64,000 nt of DNA, from the NCBI RefSeq assembly GCF_000003855.2, contig NW_003101675.1:2363326-2427325 (forward strand). Reading direction: 5' to 3'. The DNA comes from Blastomyces gilchristii SLH14081. Taxonomy: Eukaryota > Ascomycota > Eurotiomycetes > Onygenales > Ajellomycetaceae. Both the position numbers and the translations under genes were made by a program. How positions within the stretch are numbered: the stretch's first letter is position 1; each line of letters begins with the position of its first letter. Positions 36,301 through 47,240 of the stretch are shown here, piece after piece. Below the pieces are notes generated by a model. It was not told the DNA's origin and did no database searches. It saw nothing but the letters and a program-made list of their open reading frames with translations.

Positions 36301-37039
36301 GCTCTCTATCTAGAATCTTTATTTAGATATGACTTAATGACTCATATGCACAAGGAATTCAGTCACTTAGAAAGCTCTGAACTCATGAGTGTACTCAAAT
36401 CAAGAGTATACTGACTAAGCATGACTGAGAATATTCAGGTGTACACTCACAAGTGCCTGAATTATCAGATTGTGAAAGAATCTAAGAAAGAATTAGAACA
36501 TGAGAAAGTGTAACATCAGATGAAGTGTATAATACAACTGTTCAAATGATGAGAGATGAATCTCATAGATATATTATTATAAACATCAAATGAAAATCAA
36601 TGAATAATCACTGCTATTGATTACACTACTAGCTGGCCAGTCACAAAAGCAGTTTCAGAGATAATAGAGAAGGTGATAGTGAAGTTTCTATATAATGAGA
36701 TATATATCAACTATGAAATGCTGCATGAGATTTTAACTGATAATAGTGTGAATCTCATGAGAGAAGCAGTGAGGCATATCATGCATCAGTTATAGATAAG
36801 ATATTGTAGAACAACATCATATCATCTGCAGATGAACAGAAAGATGAAATGCTTGAATGAAATCTTGAGCAACATGCTGATGAAATATCTAGTAAGCAAG
36901 CCTATAAGACTATGAGATGAATATCTCGGACAGGCGCTGTTGGTCACACAGATTCAACAGCATGCAGTCTTCAAGCATTCATCATTCTACCTGTTGTATG
37001 AATTGCATCCGCGCATCCCGGAGAATGCTTTGAAAAAGG

Positions 37040-37160
37040 TGAGAAAGAGAGCAGTTGCGGACACAGTAGAAACAGCAGTTGCAGACACAGCAGAAACAGC
37101 AGTTACAGACACAGCAGTAGCAGTTGCAGATGTAACAGTCACAGACACAGAATCAAGATT
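37040..37160 (+). repeat. Degenerate Ala/Thr/Val/Asp repeat in H post-integrase region
   Basis: In-frame repeats of GCAGTTGCAGACACAGCAGA-like units (about 15-30 bases) encode A-V-A-D-T-A-E-T stretches. The related fragment at 3140-3298 lacks most of them, so copy number varies between elements. No known fold. Confidence 0.65.
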
Positions 37161-38253
37161 GAAAGAGATCAGTCATGCATGTACAAAAGCTAACAAGTTA
37201 CTTCTAAACTGAGCAATTTAATTGAAAAGAATACAAGACTCACTTATTAAGAAATCAAGTCTCAAGATAAGAATGTAAGTTCTCATATACAATGAGAACT
37301 CTGAGAAGTTTCAATCTAGATGATTTGAATTATATAAAATACTCAAATCACATTCTCTGAGAATATATGCATTGAAAGAATCAGAGAGACAGATCTTATA
37401 CAACTTAATAAATGATTCATAACTTATAAAAGTAAAGATATAAGATCTGAGTGAATTATAATTATCTACAGCACTATTATCAGCATTGAAAAAGAAGAAG
37501 CTTACAATTGAAAAGTCTCATAAGATAAGAGAAATCATAGACACTTATGAATCAGATAATCTCACTTATTCTGATCTTTTCATAATTATAAGAAAAGAAT
37601 GAGAAGTAATGAAGAAATCAGACAAATATCACACTTCAATAAGTGATAAGACTGTAGCTAATCATATAATAACATATCACAGACAGTGAATACAACACAG
37701 TAAAGAGTGATCTCAAAGCAGCAGACTTACACATGAATCAGATTACAGAAGAAAAAGAAATTCAGAGTTGAATTTAACTGTTTACATCAGTTTAATCACA
37801 GAGATCACAGAGAATGAACTATCTGAAACATTCACAGACATGTGAGACTAAGTTATCTCAATCTCTGAGAATACTTAGAGATCAGATGAGATTAGTTTTG
37901 ATAAGCTGTTCACTGTAGTAGTCTGAGTGAGTGAAGAGAGACAGTATAATATATGAGACAGAATTACAAAAGATGAAAGCTGTCAAATCTAGTCACTGAA
38001 CACTGTACTATATAGAGATTGTGTAAGAGTAGTGACTAGCAGATAAAGAAAAAGTATAAGAAAAGAAATAATGAATTGATCATCAATTATAAGAGTCAGC
38101 TGTAAAAGACAAATATTATTATATATACTTCATTCATTTTTATATGTTACATATTTAATCTATTTCTAACATCACATCATCTGAAAAATGTCAAAAACAA
38201 AGGAAATCTCAAAACTTAAGATCTGTAAGAGATTTAAGAGCTGTAAGCTGCTC

Positions 38254-39660
38254 TTATAACAATGCTGTATATATCTCTGATTTCTCTATCACTCTGTGTA
38301 CAACATTAATGTCATTTATCACAAGATTGACTGAAATGCCAATATAAAAATGTATATATGTATGTGTAGAAAAATTGAAGGAGAGTGTGAGACCTGCAGA
38401 ATCAGAAGTTAAGAGAGAGAGAGTGAAGATAGAAGAAATGAAAGAGAGAGATACAGAACTGAATGAATAATAAGAGTCACTCAGAGTTAAATGCTTATAA
38501 CTCAGTGTGCACACAACCTTCTCTGCAGAGAAGAGAGAGAAAGTGACAGAAAAAGCTTGAGAGTGAAAGAGAGTAATCTCAGCAGTATTATTATCTTCAA
38601 TTAAAATGGCCTCTGACACTGAAGTAACTAAGAACTATTGTTAGTATATGAAACTGTAAAAGCAGAGATAACAATTACTGAATAAATACCTGCTGATCTT
38701 AGAATTGTATGTGTAATTACAACACATACAAGACTTCTCAGAAAGAGAGAGAGAAATACAGAAGAATGCAGAAAGCAGAACACAGTATGTAAATAACTCA
38801 TTCTTACAATAATATCTTAGATAAGATGTACAAGTCTCATGTCTGTGAGTGTAAAAGAGTACAACATTCACATTCTCATTTCTGAAAACATGAATATCTT
38901 TCATCTGTATCATAAAGTTGAATGACAGATATCAGAGAATAGACTGATATAAATCTATTATTTTGAAGAAATTCATTAGAGTGAATATCTCTATAATATT
39001 GAACTTTACAGTTATAAAAAGTTTCTTAATATCTGTGAACATCATGACTTCATGCATAGTAAAACTCATAACAATTTTCTCTAAGAACAGAAAAATCAGT
39101 GTTAGAAAGAGAAGAGAAAAAAGAAAAAGACTTATAATCTTAACACTATTAAGAGAGAAAGTGATTCTCTGAAATAAATGAATAATTATCTTATCATAAA
39201 TATTTAAAATGAATATAATAATCAGTGTCTGTAACTGAGCTTCAGATAGTTGTGTTATACACTGTCTTTATATAAGAAATTGTTCTAGAGATTGATAAGA
39301 AGGGTGAGAGTGTATGCACTGAGAAATGCGATTCACTGAGCCTATGTAACATCTTCTTGAAATGAGAAGAGCTAGTAACAAAAACAGCAGTGAGAGCAGA
39401 AGTAGCAGGAGTAGAAGTTGTGAGAATAGAGGTAGCAGAAGTGAAAGAATCAGACACAGAGACAGGTGTAGAAGATTGAGAGAAGAGAGTAATAGAGAAA
39501 GAAACAGAGAGAGTAGAGAGAGACATAGAAGACTCAGTCATATATAACATAAACAATTTCTTCATTATCACATTCTTCAAGTTCTCAATCAATGATTTAA
39601 TATTGAGTTCACTATTATCAGCAGATGCAGATCTGTCAACATGTGAAGATTCTATATAAA
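38254..39660 (-). pseudogene. Antisense ORF set downstream of pol in H
   Basis: Minus-strand open pieces 39242-39592, 38641-38913 and 38254-38619, each matched by an open piece in H2. The first is Ser/Thr-rich with an N-L-K-N-V-I-M-K-K-L start. The second holds a cysteine module: C-T-S-Y (ancestral CxxC, second Cys is Tyr here), x12, C, x17, C-M-C-C. The third is Ser/Phe-rich, ending R-V-I-E-K-S-E. Read together they suggest one gene of about 450 codons running opposite to gag-pol. No sense-strand protein motif is found here. Function unknown; the spacing of the module matches that of the antisense frame in family G. Confidence 0.5.
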
Positions 39661-40208
39661 TAAAAATAACATATCAGCATCTGTGTTCATGTAAAATTAT
39701 GCCAGAAAACATAATCAGAAATCCGCTGAAGGAAATAATCAGAGGTGTATAAGAAGATGAAGAAGATGTGTTATTCATGATAATATGTTCTAGTGATTGT
39801 TAGAAGATAAACAAGTTCTGATCACATTTCACAATGTGTTACACTTACTGCTAATGAACTGCCTGATATGAGCACTACAATGACACTTGTTATGGGAATG
39901 AGAAGTCATTGCCAGAAATGCATATGATGTGATAGATGAACAGATAGAAAGAGTTGAACAGAAGAAGAAGTAGAAATCTTGAATAGTAATAGCATTTGAT
40001 GATGATGAAGAAGATGATTGAAGAATGAGAAAAGTTAGTGAATGAGTGATGTAATATAGTGAAAGTTTCTTTGTAAGAGTGTATGCAGAATGCTAGCTGA
40101 ATCAGAGATAGATTACATAATTGTGAAATGCTAGTAGTGAGTTAATCTGCATGAAGCTAGAGTGTATGACATAATCATATAAGTATGACTGAATCTGATG
40201 AGAGAGGA

Positions 40209-40387
40209 TGTGGTTCAGAAGAACATATAACTGTTGAATAATAACACAGCCGCTTCTGAACTACTAGTATACAAGTGTAAAGAGGGCTATAGCAGCCACT
40301 AATTAATTTAGTGTACAATATTACAATATATAAGAAGCCGGCGTACACCTGTAATCGTACGCTGGCTTAAGCAACCTTTGAATCACA
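40209..40387 (+). repeat. 3' LTR of H
   Basis: 179 bp, TGTGGTTCAGAAG to TTTGAATCACA, directly after polypurine tract 40197-40208 and before duplication GTGA (40388-40391). Confidence 0.87.
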
Positions 40388-40391
40388 GTGA

Positions 40392-41157
40392 TTTCTTAAA
40401 GAGTTTGTGAATCTTCAATAGAAGTAAAAGAAGTAAAAGAAGTGAATTCAGAAGATATAATAATAATTTGAGAAAGATAATAATTTATTTTTAATAACTG
40501 ATCACTGATGTGTGTAAGAAGTAGACTGACTGTGTAACCGTGTCTGAGACTAGAATCAGAATTTTTGATGATCTCATTGTCAATTTAACAGATCTCATTA
40601 CATGGTTCTAACATTAGATAGTAGTTTCATACTGTCTCAGTGAGACTTACTGTCTACTCTTATCACATTTTTCAAATGAGATCATGATTTTCACTTCTCA
40701 ATTTAAATTATTTTTATTGCTTTAAATAACTTTAAATCTTATTTGAGCATTATCAAAAAGCATTACTTTTTAAAAAATTAAAAATAGTCTAAAAAAAACC
40801 TTAAAATGTCTAAAAATAGTAACTTTATGCTAAGAATGAAACTAAATGAGATTAAATGAGATTACTTTCTCATTTTTTTCAAGTCATGATTTCATTTTGA
40901 GATCTGATATATAGTCACTTTGCATGTTTATTTAATAATTAGTCTCAGTGGGATTCACATCAAGAAATGTATGAGACTAGATCAAATGAGATTAAACGTG
41001 AAATTCATGATCCCGGCGGCCAGTCTAGTAAGAAGAATTAATATAAGAGAAAATAATCTTGTTTCTTAACTTAGTTATAATTTTAGTACTAACTCAGATT
41101 GAATATCATTGATATATAAAAGTAAACAAATAATCTTGATTAATCTGTATCATATTT
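40392..41157 (-). pseudogene. hAT1 transposase 5' part beyond element H
   Basis: Continues the hAT1 sequence interrupted by H; matches hAT3 55035-55297 and, inverted, hAT0 27270-27520. It contains MITE C. No open frame remains. Confidence 0.65.
40522..41027. mobile_element. hAT-type MITE, copy C
   Basis: 506 bp in the opposite orientation to A and B: TAGACTGACTGTGTAACCG to CCCGGCGGCCAGTCTA, duplication GTAAGAAG (40514-40521 and 41028-41035). The empty site is visible in hAT3 at about 55163 (GTGTAAGAAGAATTAATA). Confidence 0.9.
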
Positions 41158-41494
41158 TTGCCCCGGTGGCCGAATGGTTAATGCGGCCACCTGGTAGCAC
41201 CTTGGCGTGGGAAACCAAGGCGCGTGGGTTCGAAACCCGCAGGGGATACATTAAATCCGGAACTCAAGCACCTCAGGTTCCTAATAAATACAGAGGTGTA
41301 CAAATCGCTCCAATGAATCGCTCTATGTTCCTGGGCTGGGAAGTTATTATCGCATGTATCTAATTGTCACTCCTTTGTATTTTCCTATGTTCTTGTTATC
41401 TTGGCGTGGTCTCAACACCTGTATTTCCTCCTGTATAACCAACACTTGACCTGTATTTAACATCACGCAAGGACTCATCATAAGCTCCGCTTTT
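41158..41494. other. Unmutated island inside hAT1
   Basis: About 337 bases of normal composition in place of the roughly 800 bases that hAT3 has at 55298-56100; both junctions are abrupt. It holds the tRNA-like sequence and about 245 bases with no recognised gene. Its lack of mutation fits single-copy or short DNA that escaped RIP-like mutation. Confidence 0.65.
41160..41248 (+). tRNA. tRNA-like sequence, probable pseudogene or SINE-like head
   Basis: Has an A-box-like TGGCCGAATGG (41167-41177) and a canonical B box GGTTCGAAACC (41227-41237) 49 bases later, with T stem GTGGG/CCCGC and CCCC/GGGG as an outer stem remnant. A strong hairpin CCTTGG/CCAAGG (41200-41220) could be a long variable arm. 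I could not fold a seven-base anticodon loop or a full seven-pair acceptor stem, and no T-run terminator follows. It could be a Leu/Ser-type tRNA pseudogene, a tRNA with unusual intron, or a tRNA-derived SINE head. Confidence 0.45.
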
Positions 41495-41827
41495 GCTACT
41501 GTATAAGACTCTTCACTGTCTTTTTCTTCAATCTCTCACAGATGATGTCATCTGCATTATTTCTATACTTAGTTCAGTCTAAATCTATCAGAAGTGTTAC
41601 TTAAAATTGTTATTATTCTACTTTCTTATAAAGTCTCTTCAAGGTATTATAATGTGTCTTACAATCTGTCTTCTCTTGCTTGAATATCTTCTTCTTCTCT
41701 CTCTTTAATCTGTGATAGTACTCACATGCCTTGATAATCTGCAGGACCGCAGAATATTTGAAGAGAAATGACATGATTGATTTCAGTGAGTGTTGAAGAA
41801 GAGTGAAGGCAGAAGAGACAGTTAGAA

Positions 41828-41942
41828 ATGATATAATAATAATAATATTAATGATGATAATGATGATAATAATGATGATGATAATAGTGATGATGATAGT
41901 AATAATGATAATGATAATAATGATAATAATGATGATAATAAA
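41828..41942. repeat. (AAT/GAT)n microsatellite
   Basis: Interrupted trinucleotide array of AAT, GAT and AGT units; the same array occurs at the matching place in hAT3 (56443-56548), so it is part of the element. Confidence 0.85.
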
Positions 41943-43036
41943 AGAGAGAGTGCATTGAAATATATTATTAACTTATCAAATATAAAGAGACTTAAAGAAA
42001 ATATTAACAGCTTTCAGTGATATACAGAAACAGCTACAGTGTTGTATAGTAATATTATCTTCATTCAATACATATACTGTTGATATTCTTTGTATGCAGT
42101 TATTATATAATCTGTATCAGAGATACATGTAGAAAACAGATCTTTGTTACTAGAATAAATAATTGCAGCAATTCTCTATTTTTATATTATAAAAATAAGT
42201 TATTCTTATTTCTTTCTTCTCTCTTTTCTCTTCTTTAATCAATCACTAATTTCAAGCTGATATGAAAACTATTAAAACACTCTCAGAAATTCTCAAATTA
42301 AAGAGTATAGACTAATCAAATTTCAAATACAGAAGAAATTAAATTATCTTCTATAAATTCAATTATTCATTTCTTTCTTAAATAAAACAGCAGTTGTGTC
42401 CCTCTTCTCTCTCAATCAAACAAAACATAGCCTGTGAAAAGTGAGTATCATGCCAGGCTATAATGATCAACACAGCCTCAGTATGCAGAGCTGTATATAC
42501 ACAGCACATGCTGAACTGAGAGACTGTGTGAGTTACAAACTGACAGCAGTATCTCAGAAAGAGCTGTACAGTGTGAGAAAGCTGTAACTCTTAGTCATAT
42601 ATGCAGAGAGTGAATCACTGCAGTAAGTGCATGTGTATTAAAGTAACACTTTTTAATAATACTCAGTCTCTAATATAATGAAAATAGAGTCTCTCTGTGA
42701 GATCTGTTTCTATCAGAAGTTAGAGAATCTTATATTTCTTAAGATTATCTTTGCATGTCTTATTCATGAAATTGATGAAGAAAATCATTGATTTCAGTAT
42801 TCTGCTCTTGATATCATTCAAGTGGCAGCAGAGTTCACTCTGGCCACACTTTTTAAGTGTATATTTTCTAATTATTCACATTTATATAGATATATACTGA
42901 TTATTTATTAGATAATATTAAGATAATAACTTATTATAACTGTGTTACTCTTACTGTGAGAGATATATAATTGATAATAAATATTATAAAGACTCTGAAA
43001 AGTGAGTATTTTAAGAATACTGCAGCTCTGTGATCT

Positions 43037-43225
43037 TGATTTTTTTTTATTTTTATTTTTTATTTTTTTCTTTTTCTTTTATTTTTTTTTTTCTTTCTCT
43101 TTCTTTCTCTTTTTTTCTTTCTCTTCTTTTTTTCTTTCTCTTTTTTTTTTTTTGTTGTGATTTTTTCTTGTTATTTTATTTTTTATTTTTTTTATTATTT
43201 TTTATATTTTATATTTTTTTTTTTA
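43037..43225. repeat. T-rich low-complexity tract
   Basis: Nearly pure T with sparse A and C, about 190 bases, encoding only Phe/Leu/Ser runs by chance. Present at the same place in hAT3 (57643-57840). Confidence 0.85.
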
Positions 43226-43601
43226 ATTAAAATGATATTAATTATAATCTGTATTCAGAAAAGTAATGATATTTAATAACACTCTCTGTTGAATTTTCAA
43301 TAAATGAGCATTATATTATAATATTATGTAAGTAAGAAATGATTTCATAATCTTATTAAATATCATTTTCAATAATGAGATCAGAATGAAAATGTAACTA
43401 AGAATTCAAATATATTCTTTATCTAAGACTAGATTTTTATTTGAAAAGTGAATCTGAAATCTTTAATATTTGAAATAATATGATTTGAGATCAATGTGAT
43501 AAACACAAACTATGATCAGAAGTAATGCTTTTAGATAACATGATAACTGTAAAGTTTGATTCTGATCTCAGACACAGTTACATAATCAGTCTAAGTGCAA
43601 C

Positions 43602-44871
43602 ACTCTGATTGAGAAAAGATTCAGATATTAAAACTTTCTAATATGAAGTGAACTCAGTTGAAATATGTGATTAATTTACTATTTCAGTTTTATAAGATAA
43701 TAAAGACAGTCTCAATTACTCATATATCAATACTGCAGTCAGTCTGATAAGTGTATAACAGTTTATTTACTTATCTTGAGAAGCAGTTGAATCACTTAAA
43801 AAGAAATTCAGTCTGAGATAATGCTATAGTGCTGACTATTATTACTGTAAGAAATAAACTGATATATTACTACAGTAAAACTGAACAATCTTTTACAGAG
43901 TACTATACTGTAGTAGCTCTACTAGATCTCTCTTATTAAGTTAATATCTACACTTCTCAAGATTGAACAGAGAAGGAATAAGACTCATATGTTAAATTAG
44001 CTCAAGACTACTATAATATCAACTATCAGAGATTTGAACAAGCAGATGTTCAAGATATAAAGACAGTGAAATACAATTTCTTAGTAAGTAATGATCTTTG
44101 ATAACACTTCATATTACATAGAACTATAATACTAACTTTGAAACAGAACTTGTATACATTAATTGCAACTGAAAATCAGGCAAAACTACATACTTGTAAA
44201 ACTGAATTTGATCACTATTTTCAAGATAATCTGATAAATTTACATATTAAATCAATTCTAGAGTTATGAAAAATTGTTAAGAGTACATATTCAACTGTTA
44301 TACTGATAATACATGATATTCTGATAATTTCATTAACAGAGATAAAAATGAAGCAAAAGTTCAACTCAAGTCAAGATATTTATCACTATTATCAGAGACA
44401 ATTACAAGAAGAAATAATCAAGAAACTCATGATTATAAAACATGAAATTATCAGATAGTTTAATACCTGTGATCACAGTATATCAGAGAAGTATAGTTTT
44501 CATAAGAAAGTGAAGAATAAACTTACACAAGAATATATTTAGTTATTTCATGAGTGTTATCAATAATCATTATCAAATTCTGATTATATAAGCAATCATT
44601 GAATGAACTGAATAAGACTGATTTTGATCTTCAGTTTCAGTCTCATTCTGATTTTGAAAGAATGATTATCTTTCACAGTTTATTCTGAGAAATTACTCTC
44701 ATTTCACTGTTCTTGAATTAAATCTGGTCATTTTTCACATCATTTCTCTCAGAAATGATTCATTTTCAGATTTTTTTAAGGCTTGATTCTGATGAGACTC
44801 ACGTCAAGAAATGTATGAGATCAGATCAAATGAGATCAAATGTGAAATTCATAATCCCGTCAGTCAGTCTA
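43602..44871 (+). pseudogene. hAT transposase remnant (hAT0, second part)
   Basis: Plus-strand continuation of the hAT0 transposase past hAT1; inverted match to hAT1 28934-30200. The C-terminal dimerisation block lies near 44240-44400. Ends with the terminal sequence and TIR at 44854-44871. Many stops. Confidence 0.72.
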
Positions 44872-44883
44872 TGCAAGCTGCTC

Positions 44884-46317
44884 TTATAACAATATTATAC
44901 ATGTCTTCAATTTCTCTATCACTCTGTGTATGACATTAATGTCATTTATTGCAAGATTGATTGAAATGTTAATATAGAAATGTATACACATATGCATAGA
45001 AAAATTGAAGAAGAGCATGAGACTTACAGAATCAGAAGTCAGAACAGATGAAGTGAAGATGAAAGAAATAGAAGAAGAAGAAGATGCAGAACTGAATAAA
45101 TAATAACAGAAGTCACTCAGAGCTGAATACTTATAATCTGATATATACACAATCTTTCTCACTGAGAAGAAAGAGAAAGTGACAGAAGAAACTTAAGAGT
45201 GAAAGAGAGTAGTCTTGACAGTGTTATTATCTTCAATTAAAATGATCTCTGATACTGAAGTAACTAAGAACTATTGTTAGTATATAAAACTGTAAAAGTA
45301 GAAATAATAATTACTGAATGAACATCTGCTGATCTTAGAATTGTATATACAATTACAACATATACAAGACTTCTTAGAAAGAGAGAGAGAGACATGAGAG
45401 AATACAGAAAGCAGAATACAGTGTATAAATAACTCATTCTTATAATGATATCTCAGACAAGGTGTACAAGCCTCATACTCACAGATGTAAAAGAGTATGA
45501 CATTTGTATTCTTATTCTTGAAAACACAGATATTCTTCACCTGCATCATAAAGTCAGATGATAAATATCAGAGAATAGACTAATATAGATTAATTATTCT
45601 GAAGATATTTATCAGAGTGAATGTATCTATAATATTGAATTTAACAGTTATAAAAAGTTTCTTAATATCTGTAAATGTTATAACTTCATATATAATAAAA
45701 CTCATAATAATTTTCTCTAAGAACAGAAAAATCAGTGTTAGAAAGAAAAAATAAAAAAGAAAAAGACTTATAATCTTAATACTGTTGAGAGAGAAAGTGA
45801 TTCTCTGATATAAATGAATAATTGTCTCATTATAAATATGTAAAATAAATATAATAATTAATATTCATAATCAAGCTTCAGATAATTATATTATACACAG
45901 TCTTTATATAATAAATTATTCTAGAAGTTGATAAGAAAGGTGAAAGTGTATATACTAATAAACATGATTTATTAAGTGTATATAATATCTTCTTGAAATG
46001 AGAAGAGTTGATAATAAAAGCAGAGATAACAGAAGCAGAGAGAGTAGAAGTAGTAAAAGTGAAGATTGCAGAAACAGAGATAGCAGAAGAGAAAGAATCA
46101 GATACAGAGACAGATATAAAAGATTAAAAGAGAGTACAGAGAAAGAAATAGAGAAGACAGAGAGAGATATAAGAGACTTAGTTATATATAACATAGATAA
46201 TTTCTTCATTATCACATTCTTCAAGTTCTCAATTAATAATTTAATATTGAGTTTACTATTATTAATAAATGCAGATCTGTCAACATGTAAAGATTCTATA
46301 TAAATAAAAATAAACAC
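44884..46317 (-). pseudogene. Antisense ORF set in H2
   Basis: Minus-strand open pieces 45955-46317, 45277-45549 and 44884-45162 match those of H in order. The middle piece keeps the full cysteine module C-T-P-C-x12-C-x17-C-I-C-C, with a further C-I-Y-N-S-K-I-S-R-C after it. Survival of the same antisense windows in two diverged copies is notable, but mutation in this context may create few stops on this strand. Function unknown. Confidence 0.5.
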
Positions 46318-46861
46318 ATCAGCATCTGTATTTATATAAAATCATGTCAGAAAATATGATCAGAAGTCACTAAGAAGAAAAACAGTTAAAAGTGTATAAG
46401 AAGATAAAGAAGATATGTCATTTATAATAATATATTCTAATAATTATTAGAAGATAAACAAGTTCAGTCATATTTCATAACATATTATACTTACTGCTAA
46501 TAAACTGTCTGATATAAGTACTATGATAATACTTATTATAAGAATAAGAGATCATTGTCAGAAATATGTATAATGTAATAGATAAACAGATAGAAAGAGT
46601 TAAATAGAAGAAGAGATAGAAATCTGAAATAAGATAATAGTGTTTAATAATAATGATAATGAAGAAGATGATTGAAGAATGAAAAAAGTTAGTAAATGAG
46701 TGATATAATATAGTGAAAGTTTCTTTATAAGAGTGTACACAGAATGCTAGTCAAATCAGAAATAGACTACACTAATACAAATGCTAGTAGCGCGCTAATC
46801 CGCATGAAGCTAGAGTGTACATTATAATCATGTGAGCATGACTGAATCTGATAGAGAAGAA

Positions 46862-47040
46862 TGTGATTCGGAAGAATGTATAATTATCAGATAATAACGC
46901 GGCCGCTTCTGAACACACTTCTTAACACACTTACAAATGTAAAGAGGTCATAGCGGCCATCAATTAATTTAGCGTACAATATATAAGAAGCCGGCGTACA
47001 TCTGTAATCATACACTGACTTAAGCAATCTTTAAATCACA
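46862..47040 (+). repeat. 3' LTR of H2
   Basis: 179 bp, TGTGATTCGGAAG to TTTAAATCACA, with the TATA-like ACAATATATAAGAAG near 46977. A central stretch (CACACTTCTTAACACACTTAC) differs from the H LTRs. Confidence 0.82.
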
Positions 47041-47240
47041 TCTTATATATCTGTAGTGTCAGAACTCTTAGATCTTTCACTAATATTCTCTTTGTAAGAT
47101 TTTATTCTCTTTATAAGATCTTGTTTCAGAGCTAGAATGACTGATGAGCAAGCTTCTATCTGAGAACTCAGTATTCACTTAACTATTTGACTATTTCTCT
47201 ATTTCATATATATTATTATAGATTTAGATATCTCAGTAAG

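Larger units (their letters stand above)
32200..37640 (+). pseudogene. H gag-pol, broken
   Basis: Gag (about 32200-33930) has a coiled-coil-like charged region, is split by MITE B, and ends with a knuckle C-F-N-Y-x4-H-x4-C near 33880 (second Cys to Tyr). Pol follows: protease near 34190 (V-L-A-D-T-E-A-S); RT with F-V-K-K-A-G near 34915, K-I-D-L near 35050, open piece 35152-35451 with Y-L-D-N-I where family members have YLDD; RNase H T-D-A-S near 35715; integrase (open 36154-36414; central block W-I-I-T-A-I-D-Y-T-T near 36600); a post-integrase repeat (37040-37160); and a GPY/F-like module near 37310-37400 (R-W-F-E-L-Y-K-I-L-K). The three open pieces share one codon phase. No chromodomain seen. 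Confidence 0.85.
31602..40387 (+). mobile_element. H: Ty3/gypsy retrotransposon with 179-bp LTRs
   Basis: 8,786 bp including a nested MITE. LTRs 31602-31780 and 40209-40387, both 179 bp; target duplication GTGA (31598-31601 and 40388-40391) as judged from the uninterrupted hAT3 sequence CACAGTGATTTC. The polypurine tract GATGAGAGAGGA directly precedes the 3' LTR. Gag-pol lies on the plus strand; an antisense frame set lies between pol and the 3' LTR. The leader 31781-32200 and the 5' LTR are less mutated than the rest. Confidence 0.9.
28934..43593 (-). mobile_element. hAT1: hAT transposon, split by element H and a MITE
   Basis: Ends TAGACTGGCTG (28934) and ATAATCAGTCTA (43593), with 8-bp duplication AGTGTAAC (28926-28933) and AGTGCAAC (43594-43601), one transition apart. 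Transposase is on the minus strand (about 29260-31600, continuing 40392-41150). Element H (31602-40387) and MITE C (40522-41027) are later insertions. At 41158-41494 an unmutated island with a tRNA-like sequence replaces about 800 bases present in hAT3 (55298-56100). The distal half carries simple repeats and a long T tract. Confidence 0.88.
41495..43593 (-). other. Distal half of hAT1
   Basis: Collinear with hAT3 56101-58208. Contains a (GAT/AAT)n microsatellite (about 41828-41942), degraded minus-strand coding-like sequence near 41500-41780, a T-rich tract (43037-43225) and the right terminus. No ORF with recognisable motifs. Confidence 0.6.
27259..44871 (+). mobile_element. hAT0: 5'-truncated hAT element, split by hAT1
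   Basis: Plus-strand transposase remnant at 27259-28933 and 43602-44871, separated by hAT1 with its 8-bp duplication. The right end ATCCCGTCAGTCAGTCTA at 44854-44871 matches the complement of the left hAT terminus. The left end is missing (junction with G1 LTR at 27258), so no matching target duplication can be shown for TGCAAGCT at 44872-44879. It is the oldest hAT copy, judged by nesting. Confidence 0.8.
44872..47040 (+). mobile_element. H2: 3' remnant of an H-family element
   Basis: Collinear with H 38236-40387: antisense-frame region, polypurine tract GATAGAGAAGAA (46850-46861) and 3' LTR 46862-47040. The 5' part is missing; hAT0 abuts at 44871. Strongly AT-converted except within the LTR (GCGGCCGC, AAGCCGGCG kept). 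Confidence 0.82.

Noticed and set aside
39362..39547. Arg/Ser-rich 61-codon plus-strand frame (SR-protein-like), also 45998-46303
   Set aside because: It is the complement of the Ser/Thr-rich stretch of the antisense frame in H and H2; AG/CT-rich repeats give RS-like peptides by chance.
41109..41363. 84-codon frame across the hAT1 island as a protein gene
   Set aside because: The frame is the translation of the tRNA-like sequence and crosses the junction of mutated and unmutated DNA.
43030..43230. 66-codon Phe/Leu-rich frame resembling a membrane protein (also 57635-57841)
   Set aside because: It is the translation of a T-rich low-complexity tract, with no start context or conserved composition beyond the repeat.
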